Source of the DNA: Plectosphaerella cucumerina
Taxonomy: Eukaryota > Ascomycota > Sordariomycetes > Glomerellales > Plectosphaerellaceae
Assembly (NCBI GenBank): GCA_020746995.1
Contig: JAGPXD010000001.1
Span: forward strand, 5,208,001-5,272,000
DNA length: 64,000 nt
Direction of reading: 5' to 3'
Below are positions 11,322-21,294 of the stretch, piece by piece (position 1 is the first letter of the stretch; the number at the start of each line of letters is the position of its first letter). The notes under the pieces are model-generated. The model was not told the origin of the DNA and did not search any database. It saw only the letters and a program-made list of their open reading frames with translations. The position numbers and the translations under genes were made by a program.

Positions 11322-13520
11322 TCAGGAGCGGGTGAACATGAGCGGCACCAGTACCGACTGACTCGACATGGCCCTATCATCTGGCAGCACGCTCACGCAG
11401 CTCTTGCCAAATAGACCCTCGCGGAGCCGCATCGTCATAGCGCAGCTGTCCGCCCCTGTCAGGGGCCCATGGTGGGTTCCCTTGCCACGCGGCTGCTGCT
11501 TCTTCATGAATTGCTCCGAGAGCTTGCTCAGCACCGCCTCCTTGGCCTTGCGCAATGCGCTCGTCCGCGCCCCCGCGTCCTCGGCCATGAGCCGATGTGC
11601 CTCCTCCTGCTCAATGTCCCTCTGCACCGACGAGATGCCATGGTCCGCCGCCCGCTCACTGCTCGTCTGTTGAGACGGGTTGTATACCGCCGGCTGCAGC
11701 AGCACCGGATGCGAGCTCACGTCCATGCTGGGCGGCGAGATGGTCGAGAGCGACGGCATGGGCGGCAGGGGTGTAGATGGCCGCCTGTTTCTTGAAGATG
11801 CCGATTCCGCCACCGAGATAGCCGAAGGCTTCTTCTGTAGGTCGCGTTCTTTGTGTTTGCTGCTGCTAGTGCTGCTGCTGTTGCTGTGGCTTCGGCTGCG
11901 GCTCTTGCTCTTCTCTCGCTGGCTGCTGCCACGCGACTTCTCCTTGTTCGCGTTCTTTGTGTCGTCTTCCGACGGCCGGCGTCTGCGCTTCTTGAGCCGT
12001 GTCGTCACCGCCGTGCCCACCTCCCTGGCCGCCGCGATCTCGCTCGCAAGGTCAGCCTCAAGGTCATGCGTGGCCTGGCCCTGGTCGTCATAAATATCTT
12101 GTTGCAAAATCTCGAACGGGAAGTCGGTACCCGACACCTCGCCAAAGAGGTGCGGCCCCATCTCGAAGTCGAGAAGCTCCCGGGACGCGGCGTCCGCCGC
12201 AGCACTAGGCGTCGAGGGCAGGTCGTCAAGTGACGGCACGCTGTGCAGACTGCCGGGGGCGCTGCCACTCGTCTCGGAGCCGCTGCGGGTGCGCGAGTGC
12301 TGTGACCACAGCCTACTGCCACCTGAGGACGTTTGTTCCATGAGCGGGGCCAGGGCATCATCAAGGCTGCCGCCGCCAACAATGACGAGGTCCTGGAAGT
12401 CAAAGTCCCTAGCCGTGGCCCTGTGGGCATCGACGAGGCCAGCCAGCTGGGCCGCGCTCATGGAGGCGTTGCTGACGCTCATGCGGCGCAGGCGTGGGAA
12501 GTGGATGGGCTGTCTGGCAGGCGCCGGGGGCAGAGGTGACATGGGGCTCGTCACCTCGTTGAAGAGCTTCTTGGAAGCCCGGGGCGGCGCAAACAGGGGG
12601 TCCGCCGACAGGGCGAGGGGACAAGGACCGCGAAGGCCCAGCCAGGAGAAGGAAAGGGTCTCAAGGCCCGGGGCCAGCGAGCGCAGATAATCATCGATGA
12701 TCTTGAGATGGTCGCGGCCCGGTGAGGCAGAGTCTGCAAAGTCCCAGCTCTCAATGGAGAGGCTCAGCTTGCGGATCTGGCGCCAGCGGCGCTGGGACGA
12801 AGGCAGGGCGCCGAAGGAGCCGCCGGGGGAGTGGCGGAAGTAGTGCAGGGCCGAAGGGTGCAGGTGGGAGAGGGAGAGATGGTCCAAACTGCGTAGGGGG
12901 GCTCGCTCGAGGGCAATACGCAGGGAGATGAGGGCATAGTCTACCGAGTCGCGACGGTAGCGCTCGCGGGGGTCCTGGCCAGGAGTGCGGACTGTGAGGT
13001 GGCGGAGGGAGACGAGGTGCTTGAGGGCGTTGATGAAGGAAGGAACGTTTGTTGCGGCGTGGAAGACTGGAGGGTACTGCTGGGTGAGGATCTCGCCGAG
13101 CTCCGTGTTGGCATACTTCGGCCGGGCGAGGACGGAGGCCATGGAGGTGTGAGGGGTGTAGAGGAAGCAGATCTCGGCGCCGGTCAGGGGGTGGACGAGG
13201 GGAGGGAGGAAGGTGGACTGGCAGTGCGCCATGTGGAAGGTGAGGTGCTCGACGTGGTGGCCGATGCGGGCGAGGGCCTGGACGCGGCTGGGCTTTGTGA
13301 AGGTTGAAGGGGAGAAGGTGATTGTGATGCGCTTGAAGAGGCGCTTGGTGGTCATGTTGCAGCATGCCGAGGAGGCAAGGCGCAGGGAGGCGACATCCTC
13401 TCGTGGGAGGAGGTCAAGGATGCGGTCGCGGATGGGCTGGTGCTCCTGCTCCCAGAGGCGGTAGAAGGGTGTTGTGTTGGCGGTGGTGGTTGTGGTTGTG
13501 TGATGATGTTGGGCGTCCAT
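11322..13520 (-). CDS. F-box protein
   Basis: A 732-residue protein in one exon. An F-box-like segment lies at about residues 28-70 (IRDRILDLLPREDVASLRLASSACCNMTTKRLF), which would bind Skp1 in an SCF ubiquitin ligase. It is followed by leucine-rich pieces (LTFHMAHC, LRHLTVRTPG, LDHLSLSHLHPSAL, IRKLSLSIESWDF) in the style of degenerate leucine-rich repeats for substrate binding. From about residue 500 the chain is low-complexity and has an RS-type tract (SKSRSRSHSNSSSTSSSKHKERD). It ends with a short conserved-looking MTMRLREGLFGKSC segment. The ATG at 13520 has a good context (GCCGCCATGG). Target unknown. Confidence 0.82.
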   Translation of the reverse strand: MDAQHHHTTTTTTANTTPFYRLWEQEHQPIRDRILDLLPREDVASLRLASSACCNMTTKRLFKRITITFSPSTFTKPSRVQALARIGHHVEHLTFHMAHCQSTFLPPLVHPLTGAEICFLYTPHTSMASVLARPKYANTELGEILTQQYPPVFHAATNVPSFINALKHLVSLRHLTVRTPGQDPRERYRRDSVDYALISLRIALERAPLRSLDHLSLSHLHPSALHYFRHSPGGSFGALPSSQRRWRQIRKLSLSIESWDFADSASPGRDHLKIIDDYLRSLAPGLETLSFSWLGLRGPCPLALSADPLFAPPRASKKLFNEVTSPMSPLPPAPARQPIHFPRLRRMSVSNASMSAAQLAGLVDAHRATARDFDFQDLVIVGGGSLDDALAPLMEQTSSGGSRLWSQHSRTRSGSETSGSAPGSLHSVPSLDDLPSTPSAAADAASRELLDFEMGPHLFGEVSGTDFPFEILQQDIYDDQGQATHDLEADLASEIAAAREVGTAVTTRLKKRRRRPSEDDTKNANKEKSRGSSQREKSKSRSRSHSNSSSTSSSKHKERDLQKKPSAISVAESASSRNRRPSTPLPPMPSLSTISPPSMDVSSHPVLLQPAVYNPSQQTSSERAADHGISSVQRDIEQEEAHRLMAEDAGARTSALRKAKEAVLSKLSEQFMKKQQPRGKGTHHGPLTGADSCAMTMRLREGLFGKSCVSVLPDDRAMSSQSVLVPLMFTRS

Positions 13521-15192
13521 GGCGGCTGTCGCATGTCGTCAAGAGACGAAGCCCGGGTGAATGTGCTGGTCCTCGGTTGAGGGGACTTTTGGTCTGTTGA
13601 TGCCGCGTCAGATACGTCTGATGCCGTGTTCGATTCTGTGACGTCCAATTTGCGTGGCGTTATCCGTGTAAGTCGGTGTTTGAGGCTGAAGCTGAGGCTC
13701 TTGATGCAAGGGTCAAGCCACAGACTTGATACGGGATGATGTTCAACTAAGGGTCTGACAGGACTGGGGGGGCCAAGAGCTGAGTAGAGGATGCACGGTG
13801 ATTCACGCCAGGACGCAGAAGATGTTAGAGAAAGATGCAAGCACCGAGAAAGGTCATGAACGGACGACCCAGGCCGAGGGGGCGGCCTGGACGTGGCCTG
13901 TTATATCCATCTACGCCCTCCATTCATCTGCATGGCTGATCTCGAGGACGTCCCCCCCTGGGTGAGAGGAAAAAACCGACACCAGCCCCTCCTTTTGCCA
14001 CGCCAGACTTCATGGCATTTCTCCAGAAAACGTGCATGTCTGTTTATCTCGCACGCAACCGCATAGGATGGGCGAACCTCCCCGCATCGCGAGAGGCCTC
14101 GCCGCAAACGACTGGCAGTGAGTCACGCGCACCTCTCGCCCCGACAAGGTGCCTCCCGCGTCCTGCATTGCAGTAGCGCAAGGGACGGATGGCCACGGAG
14201 CGACGACAACTCACGCGGGGCGGCGTTCCTGAGTCTGAGTGGCCCGTCGACGGGAGACGTGCATGCTGTTAGCGTGTCCCACGGCCGGGCGCTGTCGTCC
14301 ATTCGAACGGACGTCGTCGCGCGGGATGCCGCTATCGATAAGGCGTCCGGGAAGACGCGAATGGCACGCTCGTGATTGGTCGGGGCGGAGGCTGCTTGAC
14401 GGTGATTGGTGCGCTGCCACGTGGGACGTGAAGCGCGACGGGCGACGACGCGGTTGTTCGCGATTCGCGACGGGCGTGTAAGGTGCCTTAAGCGTCGGGG
14501 AGACGACACGCATCCCGGGAGAGAGTCACCAGCCACATCACTAAGTGGGTGGCCATGTGCTGGCGGGTGACTGACTGTTGCATTTATCCACTGGATGAGT
14601 CTTTCGAAATGCTGGGCCTGTGCTTCGTGGACAGTGTGCTGCCTCGAGGAGGGTGACTTGCGAATGGGCGTACACCTTCGTGGATGAGTCTGCCTCGTCA
14701 CAGTCGAGGTCCCTCAAGGTTGACAGGTCTAGCCGCGACTGCGAACAGACAGACGTCTCCAACTGACAGCCAACGGATCATGCTATGCGCGCCTGGGACT
14801 GGAACGTCTTGTTGTCCGCATCCACTTGACGGTCTTCTCGAAGAAACGGCCCCGTCAACGAACTACGGGGCTGTTTTGTTTCATCACGAGCAAACGGCTG
14901 CCTCTCGCCCGGTAATGTTTTTGACACCTCCGAAATCAGCCAGCATACCCCCAGCTTCAATGAGATGGCTCTCTTTGCCCCAGGGGACTTCCATGGACAC
15001 CATCAGGGGTAGCAGATGCTTCATCTGCGGTGTATTCTCAGCCAGATATCTCGCTCCTCGCCATGCATGCATGCAATACTCCTTGCCGCCAGAGTCGGTA
15101 TCCGCACAATAGCAATAGCAAAGATTTCCTCTTGCACACGCTTTCCACTCAGCGTGGGTGTGCTCCAAGCTGGCCTGTTGTTCCAGCACCAT
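13521..15192. other. Intergenic between F-box gene and Air-type gene
   Basis: About 1.7 kb holding the F-box gene promoter and the 3' side of the Air-type gene. A 192-codon frame on the minus strand near 14.1-14.7 kb begins with GTG, has no family features and is not called. Confidence 0.5.
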
Positions 15193-17610
15193 CTACTGCT
15201 TCCCTCCACGCTTCCGCCTCGGCTTGCCCAACTGCTTCTGCGGAGGCCCGCCGCCACCGCTCGCCTTCCTGTTCCTCTGCCTGCCATTGCCCGGGTTGCT
15301 TGGCCCTGAAGGCGCACTGGGCGGTGGCTGTTGCAGGTTGAGCTGCGGGCCGCGAGTCATCTGCATCGGACCCGTAGGCGGGCGAGGAGGCAGCGCAGCT
15401 GGGCCTCGGGGCGCCTGCGCGAGCCTTGAGTACCCTCCAGCCTTGGGCGCCGGCCCAGTGGGCGGCGGGCCAGGAGGCAGGGGAGGCTGGCCTTGAAGAG
15501 GCGCGAACTGGATGTTCGTCGCCATGCGAATCGGCCCCGTCGAGACCTTCGGCGCCACCTTCTTCCCAATGAACTCGCCCTCCTCCGAGCCGTCGGTATC
15601 GTCAAAGAAGATGTGCGTGTTCCTCGAGGCCGCGCCCTTGATTTGATGTCCCATGCGCGCCGGCGCTGCTGCCGCCTCTGACATCGCCGAGATGGACTCA
15701 AACTCGGACGCCGGGTCCACAAACTGGTCCCGATTCGCCAGGCTCCACGTCGCGCTGTAGCCCCAATCACCTCGCAGCGTGCACTCGGACGAGTAGTGTC
15801 CCTCAATGCCGCACGCGCTGCAGAACGCGGGGATGTAGCGCACCTTCCTGCGCGTTTCCGGCGTGGAGACCCACGATCTGCCCACGGCGTCGCACTCGTC
15901 CTCGAGGTGGTTCGACGCGCCGCAAAAGGCGCACTCCAGCCCTTCGTCCGCCGTCATGGCGAGCTTCTCCTTGCAGACAGCCGCGGCGTGGCCGAGCTGC
16001 TTGCACTTTTTGCAGCGCCTGCGCTCGGGGCACGCCCACGCAAAGTGCTCGCCCTGGCAGTGGCGGCAGAGCGCTCGGGGGCACGACTGTGCCGTGTGGT
16101 CGGTCGCTGCGCATGCTACGCAGAGCGTGTCCGAGTCGGCGAGGCCAGGGAAATACCGAAGCTTCTCCTCGGCTGATTCCTGTTCGCTCATGACGGTTCG
16201 ACCAGGCGCGGGAGGCTTCACGGGGGTATCGAGCACCTCCGTGTCGCCTGGGGCCTCGGCGGACGCTGTATCAGTGCCGAGAAGCGCAGCCCAGTCACTA
16301 GCCGAGGGAGGAAGGGCGGAAGCCTCCGCGTCGGTCTCGGGTTCCTGCACCGCTTCGGTCTCGGGCAGCTCCTCGGCGTTGCTCGCCCCGTCGCTATCGG
16401 AAGGCGCAGCGTCGTCCTCTGCAGTGCCTGCCTTGGTGCCCAGGACGGCCTGGAAGATTTCCTTGAGTTTTCCCGACGGGGCGAGCCCTTGGATGCTCTT
16501 GGTGGCTGCCTGTACCTTCTTGGCACGAGCAGCACCGGCGTTCGCCCAGGCTTTCCTCACCACCCAGCGCATCACCATCTTCTCGAGCCAGTTGGCCGTG
16601 AAGCGAGATGAGCCGACGGCGTCCCCGTCGACAATGACCTGGCAGAGACGCCTGAGGCTATCTTCGAAGCTCTCACCCGGGTAGTCAGGGTCGAGAAGGA
16701 GGGGGTCGTCTGGGTAGACCCAAGCGGCGTTGGCAGATTTGGGCTTTTTGGGTGTCTGGTCGTCCTGACCCGCGGCAGTCTGCTGCTTGTCCTCGTCTCC
16801 AGCACCAGCTTCCTTCTCGGGCTCATCGTCCGCAATGACAGATCCGAGCTCTCCAGTCAACTGAAGCTTAAACAATGCCTTCTTCGCATCTTGGACCTGC
16901 TGCTGCCGGTTCGGCTGGCGGCGCCATGCGATTTTCTTAAGGTATCGTTGCGCCGCCTTGACGAGAGATTCGGGCGTAATTGTGTCCTGGGGAGCCTTCT
17001 TCTGGAGCTCCTTGCGGAAGGCAGTGAAACGCAATTTCCAGTCAAAATCGTCCCCGGCGGGTGCGTTGAGAATGTAAGGGTCGTTTGGGATGTCGCTGTT
17101 TTTTGCGGCAAGGGCAGCGTCGTCCAGCTTCTGCTTCTTCGTCTTCTTTTTTGCCTTCTTTCCACTGGCGTCGGATGCGCTGGGCGTGTTCGTCATCGTG
17201 GTGTTTGACGCGGCGCTTTGCGACAAAGAGCGTGTGATGCGCCGGGTGACGCCGGGGCCATCTCCATTTGAGAGCGCAGTAGTGTCCCGGGCCTGGGACT
17301 CTGACTGAGATGCAATCCCGCTGCCCGACTCCAGAGAGTCCAGGGACGGCTCGTAAGCCTCGTCATCCGCAGAAACCTCCACCTCTTGGGCAACACGAGC
17401 CTTTTTCGACCGCGAAGACTTGCCGCTGGCCGAAGACGATGACTGGCGAGATCCGCTAGTTCTTCGCCGTTTCTTGCCCGGCACTGAGGCTTGCTCGACA
17501 GACGACGTTCCTGCGTCGTCGTCTTCCAACGGCCGCTTCTTGGAAGCAGATTCTGCGGGTGCGCCCGGCAGTGCGCTGCCTTGCGACCCGGCCATCGCTT
17601 CAGAGTTCAT
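15193..17610 (-). CDS. Air1/Air2-type zinc-knuckle protein (TRAMP complex RNA-binding subunit)
   Basis: An 805-residue protein in one exon. Five CCHC zinc knuckles lie in a row at residues about 497-610: CVACAATDHTAQSC, CRHCQGEHFAWAC (spacing shorter by one), CKKCKQLGHAAAVC, CAFCGASNHLEDEC and CSACGIEGHYSSEC. This is the five-knuckle array of Air1/Air2, which brings RNA to the Trf4/5 polymerase and Mtr4 in the nuclear TRAMP surveillance complex (family knowledge). The N-terminal 150 residues are Ser- and Lys/Arg-rich. A helical region at about 180-370 is absent from the short yeast proteins. The C-terminus is Pro/Gly/Arg-rich and basic. The frame extends nine codons upstream to a GTG; the first ATG, at 17610, is taken. 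Confidence 0.84.
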   Translation of the reverse strand: MNSEAMAGSQGSALPGAPAESASKKRPLEDDDAGTSSVEQASVPGKKRRRTSGSRQSSSSASGKSSRSKKARVAQEVEVSADDEAYEPSLDSLESGSGIASQSESQARDTTALSNGDGPGVTRRITRSLSQSAASNTTMTNTPSASDASGKKAKKKTKKQKLDDAALAAKNSDIPNDPYILNAPAGDDFDWKLRFTAFRKELQKKAPQDTITPESLVKAAQRYLKKIAWRRQPNRQQQVQDAKKALFKLQLTGELGSVIADDEPEKEAGAGDEDKQQTAAGQDDQTPKKPKSANAAWVYPDDPLLLDPDYPGESFEDSLRRLCQVIVDGDAVGSSRFTANWLEKMVMRWVVRKAWANAGAARAKKVQAATKSIQGLAPSGKLKEIFQAVLGTKAGTAEDDAAPSDSDGASNAEELPETEAVQEPETDAEASALPPSASDWAALLGTDTASAEAPGDTEVLDTPVKPPAPGRTVMSEQESAEEKLRYFPGLADSDTLCVACAATDHTAQSCPRALCRHCQGEHFAWACPERRRCKKCKQLGHAAAVCKEKLAMTADEGLECAFCGASNHLEDECDAVGRSWVSTPETRRKVRYIPAFCSACGIEGHYSSECTLRGDWGYSATWSLANRDQFVDPASEFESISAMSEAAAAPARMGHQIKGAASRNTHIFFDDTDGSEEGEFIGKKVAPKVSTGPIRMATNIQFAPLQGQPPLPPGPPPTGPAPKAGGYSRLAQAPRGPAALPPRPPTGPMQMTRGPQLNLQQPPPSAPSGPSNPGNGRQRNRKASGGGGPPQKQLGKPRRKRGGKQ

Positions 17611-19658
17611 GTGACAGGGAGCTCGCAAGCTCTGCACCTCGTAAGCAAGGAAGTCAAGGGTTGACCTGGTGCCAGATGAGGGTGGTTTCCAGAGGAAACC
17701 AGAAGCGGCCTCAGGACGAGACGCTTCTCTTCAAAGAATAAGTGATCGCGAAGCAAATGCAAACGCGACACTCATGCGTGTAGGTAGGAAAAAAAGACGA
17801 AACAAGTGCTCAGGCTCGGCTCGGGCTCGGACTCGAGCACCCGACTGAGCTAACGCGAGGCTGGTGCTCTCTACAGCGCGGTGCTGCGACGGCCAGAAGA
17901 CGACTGGAGATGCCAGTGTTTCTCAGAGGCTAAGACCACCGCGACTTACTAGGCACCTTGCTGTCAAGCGGAGAGAAGTGGCGATGCCAAAGTGTTGATA
18001 GGTATGGATGAGCATGACTTCAAGGAACCCATCGAGTTAAGCTCGAGGCTATCCTTCAAAAAATATTACCTTATCGTTATCGAGCGCGACTCCCTGGAGA
18101 TGAAGCGCCACAACGGGCCCGGGGGTGAGTGGGTAGGAGTCTTCAAGATCCAGGTCGGTGTTGCCACCTGTCATGAAAGCTTGACAACTGCCCGCCCAAA
18201 GAGCCCTGAAAACACGTCACCTGCTTGAATGACTTCTGCGCTTGGTCCAGAGGGTCACATCTGCCCCTGGCATCGTCCCAGGACCAGCCAATGCGCTTGG
18301 GTCAATTTGCGAAAGACCCTGAAATCTCGGACTGGTCCCTTTCGAGCCTGTTCTTCGCATGTGGCATGTGGCATCGCATATGGTGCATACAGCAAGAATC
18401 AAGCCTTCGAGCCTGAGCGCTTCCACTTTGATGGAAGGAGTCTGTCCACACTACATGTGACGTCCCTGAACCGGAAAGTCAAGTCCGCAGTCATCGTCAC
18501 GCGGGAAGCATGCGGCATGGCGAGAGATGAGGCTATCTCCTCTTGTGTCCGCGGCCCCCCGAGCCCCGGATCCCCATTTATAGGACCACAAGCACGGGCA
18601 GGCAGCTAGCTGGCAGTCTCAACAGAAAAGGAGGCTGCTCTTCCGTCCCATCCGCTTAAACGAGATGCTAAGAATATTTCCAACCTGGGGGCGGCGGGGG
18701 GAGCGGCGTTCCGGACAGATAGTTCATGGCGATGCCGCGCAGACCCAGCGCTGTAGGTTCCACAATTACAGTTGATCTCTCCCTGGAAATGGACCTGGAG
18801 TGCCCCGAAACTTCCTGCGGGTAGAGCTGAAGTGGTACCTGAACAATGGCTAATCCCTGCTTTCGGGGCTCAGAGCTGGGGCAGAGGTGCCTCTCGCCCT
18901 GCTTCCCGGACATGTAAAAAGTGGGCGCCCGGGGATTTGGGAAGGGCCCATTGGCAGTCACACCGCACCACGGTCCCGCCCCGGGGGGGCGCCAAGCGTG
19001 TCCTCTCACTTCCCGGCAGGTTACGACGACTGTCCCATCTCGTCTCGTCTGTCCGTCTGCTGTCCGCCAGTGTCTGCTTCTCGGTCTGGCTCCGACCAAG
19101 GTCTTCCCATCTTCCTTCCCCCCCTTACCCCCCCAAAGTTCATACATTTCTCGTCACGAGAACAGAATCATTCGGCGTCGCCCCCTTTGCGCCCTTGCCA
19201 TCCATCCCGACGACGCCCTTCATCGCGTGTCCCTCGCGTCAGCATCTTCCTCCAGCTACCCTATATTGTCTGTCATTCGTTTGCCTGCTTCCGACACAAC
19301 GCGCGCTCATCCGCCCTCCTTGACATCATCACCAACAATCATCGTCATCCTCACCCATCCCGCCGCTCTCGACCGGCAACGTCTGCTTATCATCCCCTGA
19401 CATAAGACACAAGACAAAGAAGAAGAAGAAGGGAAAAAGGCCATCGATACGACACCTCTTTTCCATCCCCACGCTCGACGTACAGACACTACGATTCCTC
19501 CCCCTCCTTTGTCCGAACCCCGGACGCCCTCTCCCTCCAACCATCCCCCGGATACCCCCGTCAATACCGCCAAACTGTCTTCTCCGATCCTCATCTCTCG
19601 CACCGTCTCCTACGACGGCGCCGCGAACCAACCTCGTCGCGGCAGCGCCTCGTACAAA
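17611..19658. other. Intergenic, divergent promoters of Air-type gene and Orm gene
   Basis: Two kilobases between start codons pointing apart. A GCTCGG-rich tract lies at about 17,810-17,850. The 19.0-19.6 kb part is CT-rich and looks like a transcription start region and leader for the Orm gene. No gene is recognised. Confidence 0.5.
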
Positions 19659-20347
19659 ATGGCGGACCGATCCGGCCGGCGGAGGAGATCTAGCAGCATC
19701 CTCCAGGTCCATTACGAGCCCGCAGAGACCCTCGAGCAGATCAGCGACCAGGCCATCGTGCCCAACCTGAACGCCAACTGGGTCAACGCAAAAGGTGAGA
19801 GGCGCCCTTCCCTGCCCACCGCCACCGCCACCACCCAAACGATTGCTGACTTGTATTCCCATTCCCAGGCGCCTGGACTATCCACTTCGTCCTCATCGCC
19901 GGCCTCAAGATCTTTTACGACATCATCCCTGGCGTATCGCAGGAGACGTCATGGACCCTCACCAACATAACCTACATGGTGGGCTCGTACATCATGTTCC
20001 ACTACGTCCGTGGCGTGCCGTTCGACTTCAATGGCGGCGCCTTTGACAACCTCAACATGTGGGAGCAGATCGACGACGGCGCCCAGTACACCCCCGCCAA
20101 GAAGTTCCTCCTCAGCGTCCCCATCATGCTCTTCCTGCTGAGCACCCACTATACCCACTACGATCTGGCCTACTTCATCATCAACTTCATGGCCGTCCTG
20201 GCCGTCGTGATCCCGAAGCTGCCCTTTGTAAGAACGCCTCGCCCCAGCCCCGTCCCAACCTGTCGGGAAAGAACACTCTCAGCTGACATATCTCCGCAGA
20301 GCCACAGAATGCGCGTTGGACTATTCCAAACTACCCGAGACGACTAG
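19659..20347 (+). CDS. Orm-family sphingolipid regulator (ORMDL)
   Basis: A 180-residue membrane protein in three exons, 19659..19794, 19869..20227 and 20300..20347 (introns 74 and 72 nt). The sequence runs VPNLNANWVNAKGAWTIHFVLIAGLKIFYDIIPGVSQETSWTLTNITYMVGSYIMFHYVRG, then FDFNGGAFDNLNMWEQIDDGAQYTPAKKFLLSVPIMLFLLSTHYTHYD, ending KLPFSHRMRV: all Orm1/Orm2 hallmarks. Four membrane segments are visible. Orm proteins hold serine palmitoyltransferase in check in the endoplasmic reticulum. The basic-Ser tract RRRRSSS at 7-13 matches the place where yeast Orm proteins are phosphorylated to release that brake (family knowledge). The frame stays open 50 codons upstream to a TTG, so no upstream ATG exists in that stretch. 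Confidence 0.95.
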
Positions 20348-21294
20348 GTCCGGGTCTATTTTCCAAACAAGCAGCGAGGAGCAGGTGGGGGGACCCTGCA
20401 GTCGAGGGAGGACTTGTAACTGTATTGTCGTCGAAAAATACGGCGGGCACTCGGGCTCGGCCTCGGCGGGTTCAGCAGTACCGGAGAGATTTAGCGAGCA
20501 AAAGCCTTGTTCGACCGAAATCCGACACCAGCGTTTTCGAAATGAACCAATTCGCAGTAACCTTCCATCTGACCGGCGCTGGCGGACGCCTGTCTCCCTG
20601 TCCCGACATGTCGTGGCATTACGCGCGAAGCTACGTGGCGTATCAGCGCCACGATCATGATGCCCCAGTCTTTCACGGCCAGAGCTCTCTCGGTATACCA
20701 GACCAATGGGTTGTGGCTTGACCGTCTCGTCAGCTATACGTCCGCTGGTTCTTATGGTGAGTAGGTGGCCGAAGATGCTTTTGCCACACAACTTTGTGGC
20801 GCACATCGCAGTGTCCCGAACGTCGTACCTTTTGTCAACCTCACCTCACAGCCCCCTCGCTGGACCGGCGAGGCTTGATGAGGCTCGTGTTTTGGTCGAA
20901 GCTCAACATGCCAGTACATTGTAAGCTTTGACCCGAACTGGCTTCAGCCTGGTGTCCGCCCTGGCTGCGCGGGGTACGGCTGGCGTCCTGTCACCGTATC
21001 GCTATGAGCAGCACCCCTCTCGAGATGACGGCGAGACCTGGGAGACGGGACCAGAGGCATGGACCAGCCGCGGCAAGGTCATCATCACCGAGCCCATGGC
21101 GTCCTCACGTCACTTCAGGCGGGCATGATGGGATATAAAGGATCAGGCCCGCGGGAGCCAGGAGATGTTCTTGGACTCCTCGGCCATCAGCTCTCGCATC
21201 ACACTCGCTTTTGTCTACTCTCGTTCGGATCAAGCCAGGGGCTCATCAAACCACCCACGACACCTCGTTCGTTCTCACTGCAAAAACCGCAAAG
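20348..21294. other. Intergenic and promoter of the secreted Cys/His-rich gene
   Basis: Contains the Orm 3' untranslated region and the promoter of the next gene, including the TATA element listed below. No coding frame with support. Confidence 0.5.
21134..21139 (+). promoter_or_regulatory. TATA box of the secreted Cys/His-rich gene
   Basis: TATAAA in the context GGGATATAAAGGATC, 155 bp before the ATG. This spacing leaves a leader of about 125 nt, usual for a strongly expressed fungal gene. Sequence match only. Confidence 0.55.

Noticed and set aside
14123..14701. 192-codon open frame on the minus strand
   Set aside because: Begins with GTG, has no domain, and overlaps several frames of similar quality on both strands.
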